The position numbers and the translations under genes are program-made. Below, one piece after another: positions 20,944 through 33,320 of a stretch of DNA of 64,000 nt. Origin of the DNA: Scalesia atractyloides (lineage: Eukaryota; Streptophyta; Magnoliopsida; Asterales; Asteraceae); assembly GCA_947069175.1 (NCBI GenBank), contig CAMTDV010000013.1, positions 29,329,857 to 29,393,856 on the forward strand. The letters are read 5' to 3'. Numbering within the stretch: the first letter of the stretch is position 1; each line of letters begins with the position of its first letter. The notes under the pieces are model-generated. The model had not been told where the DNA came from. It ran no database searches and saw only the letters and a list, made by a program, of their open reading frames with translations.

Positions 20944-21437
20944 GTGTACGTTAATCATGTCTCGGTCTCCGTACTGGGCTATGTATGTATGCACAAACAT
21001 GTGAATCTGTTAATGGGTGGATCCTCCAATGTTTCACCTATGGTGGAACCGACACCATCACCTATGGTTCAACCACCACTATCGGGTTTTAATAACCCTA
21101 TCCCTACATATCCGATACATTTGGGTATGATCCTTTTAACCCATCTATGCCGATAAATTACCAGGCACTATCGCATGACCCTTCCATGCAAGCGGTCATG
21201 CATAACGCACTTTACCCGTCTCCTTTCCCACCTGCTTATCCACCTACTGGACTTCCAAGTTATGGGTACCAGTATCTTGTTATACCTCAACCACAACCTC
21301 CGCCCCCACTTGAGGCCATCAATGAGGCCTTGGAACGAATGAAGGAAATGCAACAACAAATGGAGAAGACGGAGAAGAAGACGAATAAGTTCTTCAAGAA
21401 GCTCTCTAAGTTGGTTAAGGGAAAGAAGGACGAGTGA
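20944..21437 (+). pseudogene. Extra open frame upstream of element C gag
   Basis: I do not recognise this protein. It lies about 1.25 kb before gag, in two overlapping frames (20944-21156 and 21147-21437) that a one-base shift near 21122 would separate. The first part is rich in Pro, Ser and Met (MVEPTPSPMVQPPLSG), the middle in Pro and Tyr (PSPFPPAYPPTGLPSYGY). The C-terminus is a Glu/Lys-rich likely coiled coil ending KKLSKLVKGKKDE. The composition is protein-like, unlike the noise around it. Ty3/Gypsy Tat/Ogre elements carry an extra frame before gag; whether this is related is unknown. It could also be a captured host exon. Confidence 0.5.
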
Positions 21438-22690
21438 AGTCTCTTCTACTTATATATATATATTACTCCCTGCGAGGACATTGTTATTTCTTTAGTCCCT
21501 GCATGGACAAGTTATTTCTTTTTAGTCCTTGCTTGGACAATTAGTTTTATTCGTTATTTCTAGTATTGTAATTTCCTATTGGCATTTAATATAATATTTT
21601 GGAATTATATATATGTATCCATCCTCTTCAAGCGAACGTCTCGATTTTACTCGAAATTATGTTCAGATATATAATTCCAAACAATCTTAATGGTTTTGAT
21701 TAGCCAAGTGGCACAGACCACATTAATTGGCCAGCTTATAAATGATAGTTAAGGATGAATACCCTCTATCATGATAGTTAAGGAGAGTTATCCTTCTATC
21801 CAGAGGTGGTGGACTATATTCAAGCCTCCAAGTCGTTAAGGTCAATGCGACTGTGACTATTAATCAACCATTAAGATACTCCTATGTTAACATTCAGGAA
21901 ATGTTCATACTCATGGTAGTGTGACTTGAGGAACCACACTAACCGTCTAGGTGATGGACTACGTCCTAAAACCTATTATATAGCCTATGTGATCAGTATG
22001 ATCCCGGCTAATATCATCAATGCAATGATAATAATTGACATCCATTAGTGATGTAGTGCGTACAGGCCATGATTAAACATCCATTAGTGATGATTTGCCA
22101 TTGAGCAATATTATATTGTCAATTAAGATAATGACAGTTGTGGTTAATATAACCCCCTGTCCAAAATTTTGTCCATTAGTGACAGGCCAATGTGCTGTAT
22201 TTTATGTCCATTAGTGACAGGCCAATGTACCGTATTTTTATGTCCGTTAGTGATAGGACAATATGCCGTAGTTTATGTCCATTAGTGACAGGTCAATGTG
22301 CTGTATTTTTATGCCCATTAGTGACAGGCAAATGTGCCGTATTTTTATGTCCATTAGTGACATGCCTATAAGCCATATTATTTAATGTCCTTCGTGACAA
22401 GCCTATGAGCTAATTATAATTGTCTTAAGACAATGGCAGTTGTGACATTAAGATCCATTGTCCAAAATATATATGGACTATGTCCAAATTGTAATTTGCC
22501 TTTGATGGTCCTTATGACACCTAGGCCAAATATAGATAACATTCATAGAAATGTTAAGCCTAAGAGTTGTGATTATATTCACTAGTTTGATAGGCAACGG
22601 ATTTATATATCCACTTTTTAAAGCCAACCTGGTTATTAATACCATGGCTAAGAGAAGTTTAATTTGGTGTTTAGAACCAAAGCTTTAGGA
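21438..22690 (+). repeat. Non-coding leader with tandem repeats before element C gag
   Basis: From about 22030 to 22400 there are roughly seven copies of a 40-50-bp unit based on TGTCCATTAGTGACAGGCC. At 21467-21560 there is a three-copy repeat of the phrase TCCCTGC(A/G)TGGACAA. A weak primer-site-like TTGGTGTTTAGAACCAAAG lies at 22660-22679, which could be a decayed iMet site. Confidence 0.6.
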
Positions 22691-23865
22691 ATGGCTAACT
22701 CGGATGTGGCGCAAAGTAGCCACCGAGATATTAACTCTAACAAAGCTTAAAACATAGCCATCGATAGTGATGATATCCAAGATCGCATAGATGAAGCTGT
22801 TGGAAATGCCATGGAAAAGGCCATGGAGAAATTTAAGGAAGTGAGCACTACTCGCTCCAAACCCTTATCAATTCCACCATCATCAGCCCGTAAGGAGAGC
22901 TCTGTTCACTCTTCAAATGCGAAGAGTGAACCAAAGAAATTAGAATTTAACGATAGGACCCGTTCTTCTAAAGACGGATGTACCTACAAATACTTCGTCT
23001 CCTGTAAGCCCCGAGATTTTAATGGAGAAAAAGGAGCAGTAGAGGCCTTGAAATGGCTTGATGAAATGGAGACGATAGTGGATATCAACGGTTGTGCTGA
23101 TAAGGATGTGGTGAAGTATGTTTCACAGTCCTTCAAGGGCGATGCCCTGATTTGGTAGAAGGCAATGGTCCAATCTATAGATAAAGTACACCTGTATAAC
23201 TTAGGATAGTCTAAGTTTGTTGACCTTATAAAGGAGACTTACTGCACACCTAATGAGGTGGAGAAGATAGAGTCAGACTTTCTGACTCTTATAATGAAAA
23301 ATCTGGACTGTAGGAAGTATGTTTCTGACTTCAACTCCCTATCTAGGTTAGTTTCCTACCTAATTACTCATGAACCCAAACGGCATTGTGCATTTCCTGA
23401 ATGGGTTAGTTCCTGAGATTAAAGGCATGGTAAAGGCTCCCTAGCCTAGTACCTATAGGTCTGCTGTTGACCTATCTCTCTCACTCACCTTAGACTTAGT
23501 GAAGCAAAAGTCAGTTAGGACTGAGACTGACGGAAAAAGGAAACGGGAGGATGATAACTCCCAAAGGTTTAAAAAGAGAGGAAATTTTGGGGTTCAAGTA
23601 GAGCCAGCACAGTTCTGATGATAGACCTCTATGCAAGACTTGTAACCGCAGGCATTGGGAGCAATGCAATGCTGACCCACAGAATAAACCCTGTGGTATT
23701 TGCAAAAGAAAAGGTCATAAGACTCTAGAGTGCAAAAATCTAAAGGATGCAGTCTGTTTCGGGTGTAATGAGAAAGGGCACATTAAGCCTAATTGCCCTA
23801 AGAATCCCAGAGGTAATGACGCAAAGCCTGGAGAGGCTAAGAAAGGGAATGCGTGCGCCTTCAAG
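22691..23865 (+). pseudogene. gag: Element C gag with three zinc-knuckle-like modules
   Basis: The ATG at 22691 is in frame with the long open stretch at 22811; a TAA at 22748 interrupts it. The gag core is visible (GAVEALKWLDEMETIV, then SFKGDALIW) and a TAG follows at 23156. After more stops, the C-terminal part shows CKTCNRRHWEQC, CGICKRKGHKTLEC and CFGCNEKGHIKPNC (23633-23800). Three such modules in a row is unusual compared with the one or two of elements A and E. The frame then runs toward the protease. It is a dead copy. Confidence 0.88.
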
Positions 23866-24369
23866 ATGAATGCTAGAGAGGCTGTTAATGAAAATAATGT
23901 CATAACAGGTATATTCCTCATTAATGACATATATGCTAGAATACTTTTTGATTCGGGTGCAGATAAGTCTTTTGTAGACCATAAGTTTAGTAAATTATTA
24001 AACTTACCCATAAGAACTCTAGATATAACTTATGAGGTAGAACTTGCTGATGGAACTTTAGAAACTGCATCTTCCATTCTTGATAGATGTTTTATATCCA
24101 TTAAGAATCATTCTATTCCTATCTCTCAGTTGCCAATGAAATTGGCACGGTTCGATGTAGTCTTAGGCATGGATTGGTTATCTCATAACCAAGCCCGTAT
24201 TGCCTGTGATAAGAAACTCATCGAGGTTAAAACCCCATCTGGTGAAATAATCACCATCCTTGGAGTCACACTATGGATTGCCAGACAAGGTGTCGTTATT
24301 CAAGGCATCCAAGTGTTTGGGGAAAGGTTGTGCCATTTACCTGGCGCAAGTAACTATCAACGAGCCTAA
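23866..24369 (+). pseudogene. pro: Element C protease
   Basis: This is a retropepsin-type protease. The catalytic motif LFDSGADKSFVD lies near residue 27 and the second conserved motif VVLGMDWLSHNQ near residue 98, both in good order. The frame is lost near 24270, where the next part (DLPIISEYSDVFPEEL, 24380-24430) continues in another frame. Confidence 0.9.
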
Positions 24370-24494
24370 GCCAAATATTGAAGACCTTCCAATCATCTCG
24401 GAATATTCCGATGTTTTTCCTGAAGAATTACTAGGTCTACCTCCAGTAGGCAAGTGGAATCTAGGATTGACATTCTACCAGGATCAGCACCTGA
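24370..24494 (+). pseudogene. pol: Element C RT N-terminal linker, cut by B2
   Basis: Reads DVFPEELLGLPPVG, the conserved stretch before Ty3/Gypsy RT, and stops at 24494 where the B2 LTR starts. No RT catalytic region exists in element C on either side of B2. Confidence 0.85.
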
Positions 24495-25564
24495 TGTCAC
24501 ACCCCGACCCGCAGCGGAAAAGGTGATCGGGGCATGATTGGGTTATCATCAAAGCTCATGACATTTATTATGCGTTTCATATTCATTAATACAATTTAAT
24601 GGAAATTTACAATAAATGTTACATCATGTTCTAACTATCAATCTAAGCTTCTTTGTTCTCTTCTAAGGCATATCCTATGTTTTCCTTGCTTCAACCTGTT
24701 CACCTGCATCATGTGTAAAAGGGTTTTTGGATCAACATAATGTTGGCGAGTGAATCCTATGGAAAACATTTGAACAAATTTATTTAAATTGATTATGAAA
24801 TATATGCACAACCAAACATGAGTAAAATAGATGTAAACTTAATCAACAATCATAAGATATTAAGTGAAACACACATGAACAATAAAGGAACATTTAGAGG
24901 CACGCGATGCTCAACTCGTCTCTCACGAGGAACTGAGGGGCCTAATGAATGAATTGCATAACCATGATAATATGAATGACACAACTACAAACAATATAAA
25001 CTCAATGATACACACATAAACAATAATGAATTTGATTTGTGGCACGCGTTGTTCAACTCGTCTTCCACGAGGAACTGATGGGCTTAATGAATGAGTTTCA
25101 TATAATTTAACAAAAGGAAATAAGTAATCACAACAATATAAACAATCTAAGTTTAGGTCATGATGTGGTATGGCACAAGTTTAAATAAATAAGTTAATTA
25201 TTTTCATAACACATGACACACCCCAAAACGTGTAATTTAAAAGGGGGAGTTGTAAGATTCACTCACAGTGGGTGCGTTCGGTTGATGATGTTGAATGCAC
25301 GCGAAGTGGTTTTAACCACGAGTGAGATTAACCTAGATGAATCGCATTATGGTTTGGTAAGTAAACGGATTTTATTAATCTATTTTAGTAGGATTGTTGA
25401 GTGTATTTTTGTGAGTTTAAGGCTATTTTCCAACCTTAAAAATGTTATTTTTAAGTATTTTTAATTGATTTTTAATTAAAATAATTAAATAAAAATAATA
25501 AAAAAATTTGATTTTTTTTTCTGACCGTTGACCTGACCGTTGACCGGTTCGAATCGGAATATAA

Positions 25565-26146
25565 GTGCGCTGAGTGAGGCTCGAACCCGAGACCTCCCGT
25601 ACGCGTGCACGCAGCTCTACCAACTGAGCTACGTGTCTAACCCGTCATATATCTGATTTTAATTATATTTACACATTAATTAGTTTAAACCGAAAATCCT
25701 TTTATTTTAAAAACAGTTTAAGCGAATCGGACGGTGCACTCCACAGGTCTCGAACCCGGGACCTGTGGCTTAAACTAACACACAGTCCACCGCTGGACTG
25801 TGTGTTTAACATGTTATATAATCCAAATTTTATTATACTTAAATACAAACTATTTGTTTTCATTTCTGACTTTATTTAAAAAGGTTAATAATCGTCCGGG
25901 TCGATGCAGAAGACCGGACTCGAACTCGTGACGTGCGACTTAAACATACACACAGTCCACCGCTGGACTGTGTGTCTAACTTGGTTATTATTCCGATTAT
26001 TAATATACTTAACATATATCATTGTGACTTCCGGTTCGGTTAATCAAAAAAATCATTTTTATTAAGGCCGCGTGTGGAACGGGATTCGAACTCGAGACGT
26101 TAGTGTTTATTGTGCACACAGTCCACCGCTGGACTGTGTGTCTAAC
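25565..26146 (-). other. Array of four tRNA-like modules, B2 3' LTR
   Basis: Same order as in B1 (t5, t4, t3, t2 from left to right on this strand). The A-box hairpin ACACACAGTCCA / TGGACTGTGTGT is perfect in t3, and the D-arm GCTC/GAGC is perfect in t5. The B-boxes keep GTTCGA. Confidence 0.7.
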
Positions 26147-26848
26147 CCGAGTAATATCTTGTTTTTAATTATACTTAAACGTTACAGCGGTCATCGTCTT
26201 CTCCGTCCGATTTTAACCAGAATCGGAAAATCCGACTGGTTCAAAGTCTTAATCGGTTTCTTTAGTTTTTTAGGTAATTATAGATGAGATATAAGTAAAA
26301 AGAAGGGAAAATAAGCGTGAGGTATACCGACTCGCTTTCCTCTGTTTTCCGGCAGAACTCCGGCGACAGAAATTCCTTCCGGCGACGAGTGTCTTGCAGC
26401 AGCGAGTCTCCAGAAAGCTTACAAAATATGTGGGTGGCTTCGGTATAAGTTCAAATGGTTTAGAAAGGCTCAGAAATGGGGAAAACAGTTTTCCGGCGAC
26501 GAACAGAATAATTCCGGCGAGTGAGAATTACGTCTGGTAAAGGTGTGGTTTTGAGCGAAAAAGTTTGCGGTGGGTTGTGGGTGAATTCATAGGGAAATTC
26601 TTCGAAGAACTTGGTCTGATTTCCGACTGGATTCGTAAGTTATAAAAACTCCGGCGGTTATGACTTTGGTCGCGGACTCAGACGTCGGTTATAACCGATG
26701 TCTTAGTAATTGTTTACGTTATAACGGAAGGATTCGTTAAATACTCGCGAGATTGCCGGGATTTCTGACGACTGAACTTTGGGCGCCGGTTTTGAATTCG
26801 GAAAGGCACGATATCAATTAAATGATTCTAATATTTAACAAATAATAT

Positions 26849-26930
26849 CAGTGGCGCAATGGTTTGTGTGTGTGTGTTAAGTTTGTTTGCTGGATCGGTA
26901 GTGACCCGGGTTCGAAACCCGGCAGGGACT
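26849..26930 (+). other. tRNA-like module t1, B2 3' LTR
   Basis: A-box-like GGCGCAATGGTTTGTGTG and B-box GGGTTCGAAACCC. The T-stem CCGGG/CCCGG is perfect (five pairs). TTTTT follows directly at 26930-26934, as expected for a Pol III unit. Confidence 0.72.
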
Positions 26931-27113
26931 TTTTATTTTTATTTTGCGATTTTCAACAGTTTTTCAAAAACTAAATATATATTCCCGTATAATAATTGAT
27001 TATGTATCGTTTAAAATTATTTTGGGCATTTAATTCGCAATGGAAATTTTAACTGACTGTTCGGTTGATAAACGGAGCGGGTTTGGTAAATCCTTTTTTT
27101 GACGGATGTTACA

Positions 27114-27130
27114 GTATCCCCTGCTTTTTA
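27114..27130 (-). promoter_or_regulatory. B2 polypurine tract
   Basis: GTATCCCCTGCTTTTTA on the plus strand is the complement of the B1 tract AAAGCAGGGGATAC and adjoins the LTR. Confidence 0.88.
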
Positions 27131-27559
27131 GAAATTTCGTCCCGAAATTTAAATAGTGTTATATTTGACTAAAAGAATGATGGTGTTTAGTTTGTCAGTT
27201 ACTTGCTTAGAGAAATAAGGGTTTAAGTTTTTGTTTGAGGCGGTAACGTTCCTTGTAAGGGTTAAGTACCCTATTACAGGAATCGCTTTTTGTTGCCTAC
27301 TGTATAAGTATTGATAAGCAGGAATGATTCGCTAAAAATGATGTCATGCATAAGAGTTTAGGTACGTTTGGAAAAGTATGGTTATATCCTAAGGCAAAAC
27401 TTCTAACACTACAACCTACATGGAAACATAAATAAAACACAACAGCTGATATTTGAACATAATTAAACACAACAGCTAATATTTGAACACAAATAAGCAC
27501 AACAGCTAATATTTGAATCCACATTCTGATAGCATATATGTTTGAATGGTGGAAGTTCC
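27131..27559 (-). other. B2 region between tract and repeat array
   Basis: Counterpart of 7701-8190 in B1, with three AACACAACAGCTAATATTTGA-like short repeats near 27437-27520. No coding sequence recognised. Confidence 0.6.
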
Positions 27560-28500
27560 TCTCTCATTTGTTATGATGGAGAGGTTAGTTTATGTAGAAA
27601 TAGAACACAATCCAATCTCTTTACATAGCAAGATGATATAAATGTAACACAAATTCCAACCAAGGCAATACTAAATCCTACATGGAAATTCTCATAACCG
27701 CTTGATAATGCCTCTGATCCTTTGGCAAGAATACTTATATATAGGAAGTACCAGCGGCGTATCCACCATATTCTTGTCAAATTTTCATTGGTTTCATCAG
27801 TGAATTATGATTAGTCCTATATAACTCTACAACCAATACAACAAACATAAAATATTGAAATGAAATATATCTGTGCGATCAAGGCTCAATCAAACGGAGC
27901 CGATCGTATTGTATGTACTGAAAATGAAATTGTCTGTGTGCTCAAGGCTCAATCAAACGGAGCCGAGCGTATTGCATGTACTGAAAATGAATAACTTAAT
28001 CACACCAACAGCCTATGCATGGAACCTCTCATAACCGCCTGATAATGCCTCCGATCATTTGACAAGAATACTTATAATAGGAAGTACCAGCGGCGTATCC
28101 ACCATATCCTTGTCAAATTCACATTGACTTTATCCGCAAGTTATGATTAGTTCTATGCGACTCTACAACAAACACAACAACCACAAGATACTGATAATGG
28201 AATTGTCTGTGCGCTCAAGGCTCAATCAAACAGAGCCGAACGTATTGCATGTACTGAAAATGAAATTGTATGTGCGCTCAAGGCTCAATCAAACGGAGCC
28301 GAACGTATTGCATGTACTGAAAATGAACAACTTAATCTAAACAACAATCACACAAACAGCCTATGCATGGAACCTCTCATAACCGCCTGATAATGCCTCC
28401 GATCATTTGACAAGAATACTTATATATAGGAAGTACCAGCGGCGTATCCACCGTACTCTTGTCAAAGTTTCATTGGCTTTATCCTTAAGTTATGATTGGT
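27560..28500 (-). repeat. B2 hairpin repeat array in place of pol
   Basis: Three long hairpins at 27721-27783, 28058-28117 and 28406-28466, and four short hairpins at 27876-27906, 27939-27969, 28212-28242 and 28275-28305. The array is shorter than in B1 (three units against five). The third pair of the short stem is A-T in the first copy, C-G in the second and T-G in the last two, so it changes on both sides while staying paired. Confidence 0.85.
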
Positions 28501-28526
28501 TTGATGTGATAAAGAAAAACATAAAA

Positions 28527-29908
28527 CTAAACGATAGGAGTTGAATCTGGATCTTCGACGAAGAGGACTAGTTGGGTATCTTCGTTTGGGCCGTCATTAT
28601 CTTCGACAAGATTGGCGTTGATGTTGAAGACTCTTCCTCTTGCTGGTGACATAGTGGTTGGGTTTTCTTGGTTTACTTGGTTAACTGGGTTTGATTGGGC
28701 TTGAGTGTTGATGACGTTAACCATTTGAGGGCATGTGTTTCTAAAGTGGGTAGGGTCGCCACAATTGAAACAAGCTCGAGCATATGGGAACACGGGGTAT
28801 TGGGGTTGATGATAAGTTTGGGCCATGTTTTGAGTAGGGAAGAGGTTTGGTTTTGAAAGGTGCGACAAACCTTGCTCAAATGACCATAGCGTCCACAAGT
28901 TGTACATAGTCGACAAGGTAAGGTAAGGGGATGGTGATAAAAACAGTTGTTGCATCGAGGGTGAGGTCCAAGATATGGCTTCTTATTTGGGTAAGTTGAG
29001 TTGGGTGCCACTTGAGTGATTGGGATAGCTTGGATGGGTATGGCGTGTAAAACTGGTGGATTTTGTTGGGTAGCAGCGAAAAGTTGCCCGTCTCTTCTTT
29101 TCTTATAATTGGGTTGAGAAGGGGATTCGGTTTGGGTGGAGTCGGAGGTTTCAGTCGATTCTTTATCCTTCTTCTTCTCCTCCTTGAAGTTTTTGTTTCG
29201 GATTCGGTTCTCGGTGAACTATGTTGCTAGCTCCATTGCTGCTTCCAAGGTTGCAGGCTTGGTACTTATTACAGGTCTTGAATCTTTGACGGAATACCAC
29301 GAATGTAGTGCTCGATCAAACGGTAGAGGGGAGTGAACATGTTGGGAACCATTTGATGTAATTCGAGGAACCTTTTGTTGTATGTGATGTGGTCTCCTTC
29401 CATTTGCTTCAACAAATAAAATTCATCTTCTAATTTCTTGATTTCGCTCCTTGGGCAAAATCGTCTGGTCATGATTTCCTTCAATTCGTTCCAAGTTAAG
29501 GTCATAGCATCTTCCACACCTCGTTTGGCCTTCTCTGTATTCCACCAAGTAAGTGCTATCCCATAAGTCGACCGGTAGCATAACGCACTTTGCGATCATC
29601 AGGGCAATCGCAATTTAGAAAAGTGTTATCCATTTCTTCAAACCAATGGAGGAGAGCGGTGACGCCTTCAGTCCCTTTGTATTTCGGAGGGTCGCATGAT
29701 TTGAAATGCTTGTAGGTGCATTTAGTGATATTTGAGGGAGAGTTGATAATTTTTGGTTTGCTTGATTGACAGGATTATCGGTGAGTGCTTGTTGGACTTG
29801 GATTACAATGTTGGGTATTACGCCAGCCATTTGTTGAGCGATTAAGGCAGCCATGCGTTCGCGGGCTTTTCTTGCTCTCGTCTTCCTACGGGCGAGGTTA
29901 GAAGACAT
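28527..29908 (-). pseudogene. gag: B2 gag
   Basis: The gag of B2 keeps the N-terminus that B1 has lost: the ATG at 29908 begins MSSNLARRKTRARKARERM, a strongly basic stretch, followed by IAQQMAGVIPNIV. The gag core and the zinc modules CRLCTTCGRYGHLSKVC and CFNCGDPTHFRNTC match B1. The C-terminus ends DSTPIV, with the stop at 28527. The frame is broken near 29610, 29270 and 28960 by small indels and stops. The ATG is directly preceded by TTCCTTGTAG on the coding strand, which resembles a splice acceptor. Confidence 0.9.
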
Positions 29909-30701
29909 CTACAAGGAATACATGACAAGAGTATGAGTTGGATGTTTTTGGGTTCATGGGTCGTATTAGGAATGAACATTCATAAAATAATTATAGAAAA
30001 ATACTACATCCATAGGATGTCTTGGGCTTTGCTCGCTGTTAGGCCCTACATGCCGCCATACTTTACCTGTGTAATCATGTGGGCCCCCATGAATACCGGT
30101 TTTTCATATGGTTCGCACGGGTTTGCCAGGTTGCGTACACAAAACCCGGAGAAAATCGAGAAATATGTATACAACGTGTAATATTCGGAATGTGTCCAGG
30201 TGTAGACACGGTGACACCTCAAAGTAGGTTAGTTCGAACGACGTTTGGTGTGGCATGCTTTGGCCTAATAGGTCCTTCGTACTCTCATCGTTGGTCCCCA
30301 GGTAGGCAAACTGGTCCGTTATATTGGATTTATACGAATGCCAACCTAGACAGGACGTTCCGACTGCCGGTACTTGTACCCTTCCAGTTACTACATGCCC
30401 GTCGCAGAACTTACTTTGATGAGATTTGAAAATTGCAACAAAATCTTTGGATAATGAGAGTATGAAAATAAATTGAATACATGAACATCGATATATGTAT
30501 AATGAATATGTATATATGTATAATGAATATGTATATAAGCATGTATGTTTGACTGTAAATGTAAACAAATATGAAACAAATAAATATCACAAGTTTGTAT
30601 GTAACCACCTAATCAATTAAAATTTAGGCAGACTATAGTATAGGCTCTAAGGGTCTAATAACCTATCCTATATCCCTATAGTCATGGCTCTGATACCAAT
30701 C
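29909..30701 (-). other. B2 untranslated leader and primer-binding site
   Basis: The counterpart of 4161-4912 in B1. The primer site is the complement of GGCTCTGATACCA at 30686-30698. Overlapping open frames on both strands (for example 30079-30429) reflect conserved sequence rather than evident proteins. Confidence 0.75.
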
Positions 30702-33320
30702 TGTCACACCCCGACCCGCAGCGGAAAAGGTGATCGGGGCATGATTGGGTTATCATCAAAGCTCATGACATTTATTATGCGTTTCATATTCATTAAATAC
30801 AATTTAATGGAAATTTACAATAAATGTTACAATATGTTCTAGCTATCAATCTAAGCATCTTTGTTCTCTTCTAAGGCATTTCCTATGTTTTCTTTGCTTC
30901 AACCTGTTCACCTGTATCATGTGTAAAAAGGTTTTGGATCAACATAAAGTTGGCGAGTGAATCCTATGGAAAACATTTGAACAAGTTTATTTAAATTGAT
31001 TATGAAATATGTGCACAACCAAACATGAGTAAAAATAGATGTAAACTTATTCAACAATCATAAGATATTAAATAAAACACACATGAACAATAATGGAACA
31101 TTTAGAGGCACGCGATGCTCAACTCGTCTCTTACGAGGAACTGAGGGGCCTAATGAATGAATTGCATAAACATGATAATATGAATGACACAACTACAAAC
31201 AATATAAACTCAATGATACACACATGAACAATAATGAATTTGATTTGAGGCACGCGTTGTTCAACTCGTCTCCCACGAGGAACTGATGGGCTTAATGAAT
31301 GAGTTTCATATAATTTGACAAAAGGAAATAAGTAATCACAACAATATAACAATCTAAGTTTAGATCATGATGTGGTATGGCACAAGTTTAAATAAACAAG
31401 TTAATTATTTTTATAACACATGACACACCCCAAAACGTGTAATTTAAAAGGGGGAGTTGTACGATTCACTCACAGTGGGTGCGTTCGGTTGATGATGTTG
31501 AATGCACGCGAAGTGGTTCTAACCACGAGTGAGATTAACCTAGATAAATCGCATTATGGTTTGGTAAGTAAACGGGTTTTATTAATCTATTTTAGTAGAA
31601 TTGTTGGGTGTATTTTTGTGAGTTTGAGGCTATTTTCTAACCTTAAAAATGTTATTTTTAAGTATTTTTAATTGATTTTTAATTAAAATAATTAAATAAA
31701 AATATAAAAAAATTTGACTTTTTCTGACCGTTGACCGTTGACCTGACTGTTGACCGGTTCGTATGCGTATTGTTGTGCGCTGAGTGAGGCTCGAACCCGA
31801 GACCTCCCGTACGCGTGCACGCAGCTCTACCAACTGAGCTACGTGTCTAACCCGTCATATATCCGATTTTAATTATATTTATATATTAATTATGTTAAAC
31901 AGAAAATCCTTTTATTTTAAAAACAATTTAAGCGAATCGGACGGTGCACTCCATAGGTCTCGAACCCGGGACCTGTGGCTTAAACTAACACACAGTCCAC
32001 CGCTGGACTGTGTGTTTAACATGTTATATAATCCAATTTTTATTATACTTAAATACAAACTATTTGTTTTCATTTCTGACTTTATTTAAAAAGGTTAATA
32101 ATCGTCCGGGTCGATGCAGAAGACCGGACTCGAACTCGTGACGTGCGACTTAAACATACACACAGTCCACCGCTGGACTGTGTGTCTAACTTGGTTATTA
32201 TTCCGATTATTAATATACTTAACATATATCATTGTGACTTCCGGTTCGGTTAATCAAAAAAATCATTTTTATTAAGGCCGCGTGTGGAACGGGATTCGAA
32301 CTCGAGACGTTAGTGTTTATTGTGCACACAGTCCACCGCTGGACTGTGTGTCTAACCCGAGTAATATCTTGTTTTTAATTATACTTAAACGTTACAGCGG
32401 TCATCGTCTTCTCCGTCCGATTTTAACCAGAATCGGAAAATCCGACTGGTTCAAAGTCTTAATCGGTTTCTTTAGTTTTTTAGGTAATTATAGATGAGAT
32501 ATAAGTAAAAAGAAGGGAAAATAAGCGTGAGGTATACCGACTCGCTTTCCTCTGTTTTCCGGCAGAACTCCGGCGACATAAATTCCTTCCGGCGACGAGT
32601 GTCTTGCAGCAGCGAGTCTCCAGAAAGCTTACAAAATATGTGGGTGGCTTCGGTATAAGTTCAAATGGTTTAGTAAGGCTCAGAAATGGGGAAAACGGTT
32701 TTCCGGCGACAAACAGAATAATTCCGGCGAGTGAGAATTACGTCCGGTAAAGGTGTGGTTTTGAGCGAAAAAGTTTGCGGTGGGTTGTGGGTGAATTTAT
32801 AGGGAAATTCTTCGAAGAACTTGGTCTTTTCCGACCGGATTCGTAAGTTATAAAAACTCCGGCGGTTATGACTTTGGTCGCGGACTCAGACGTCGGTTAT
32901 AACCGATGTCTTAGTAATTGTTTACGTTATAACGGAATGATTCGTTAAATACTCGCGAGATTGCCGGGATTTCCGACGACTGAACTTTGGGCGCCGGTTT
33001 TGAATTCGGAAAGGCACGATATCAATTAAATGATTCTAATATTTAACAAACAATATCAGTGGCGCAGTGGTTTGTGTGTGTGTGTTAAGTTTGTTTGCTG
33101 GATCGGTAGTGACCCGGGTTCGAAACCCGGCAGGGACTTTTTTTTTTATTTTGCGATTTTCAACATTTTTTCAAAAACTAAATATATATTCCCGTATAAT
33201 AATTGATTATGTATCGTTTAAAATTATTTTGGGCATTTAATTCGCAACGGAAATTTTAACTGACTGTTCGGTTGATAAACGGAGCGGGTTTGGTAAATCC
33301 GTTTTTTGACGGATGTTACA
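30702..33320 (-). repeat. B2 5' LTR
   Basis: Near-identical to 24495-27113. tRNA-like modules lie at about 31774-31853, 31942-32020, 32108-32191 and 32276-32357 on the minus strand, and at 33056-33138 on the plus strand. The TATA box reads TATAAATT on the minus strand near 32805. Confidence 0.96.

Larger units (their letters stand above)
24495..27113 (-). repeat. B2 3' LTR
   Basis: Reads TGTCACACCC at 24495 and ends GATGTTACA at 27113 on the plus strand. tRNA-like modules on the minus strand lie at about 25565-25641, 25732-25810, 25898-25980 and 26066-26146, with start spacings of 169, 170 and 166 bp. The opposite-sense module is at 26849-26930 on the plus strand. The TATA box is degraded. 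Confidence 0.96.
24495..33320 (-). mobile_element. Element B2: second gag-only element of the B family
   Basis: 8826 bp on the minus strand, with 2619-bp LTRs at both ends, tRNA-like arrays, gag, hairpin repeat array, iMet primer site (30684-30698) and polypurine tract. It is the same family as B1 and likewise has no pol. The 5-bp flanks are CCTGA on the left and GCAGG on the right, so there is no target duplication. The left flank is element C's RT linker and the right flank is an LTR end, about 6 kb of element C apart. This fits a recombinant between two B copies in one host element. Confidence 0.92.

Noticed and set aside
22030..22400. CRISPR-like array
   Set aside because: Direct repeats without regular unique spacers, in a plant retrotransposon leader.
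25021..25110. Hammerhead ribozyme (retrozyme) in the B LTR
   Set aside because: GAACTGATGGGC resembles the CTGATGA box, but the required GAAA and stem arrangement are not present.
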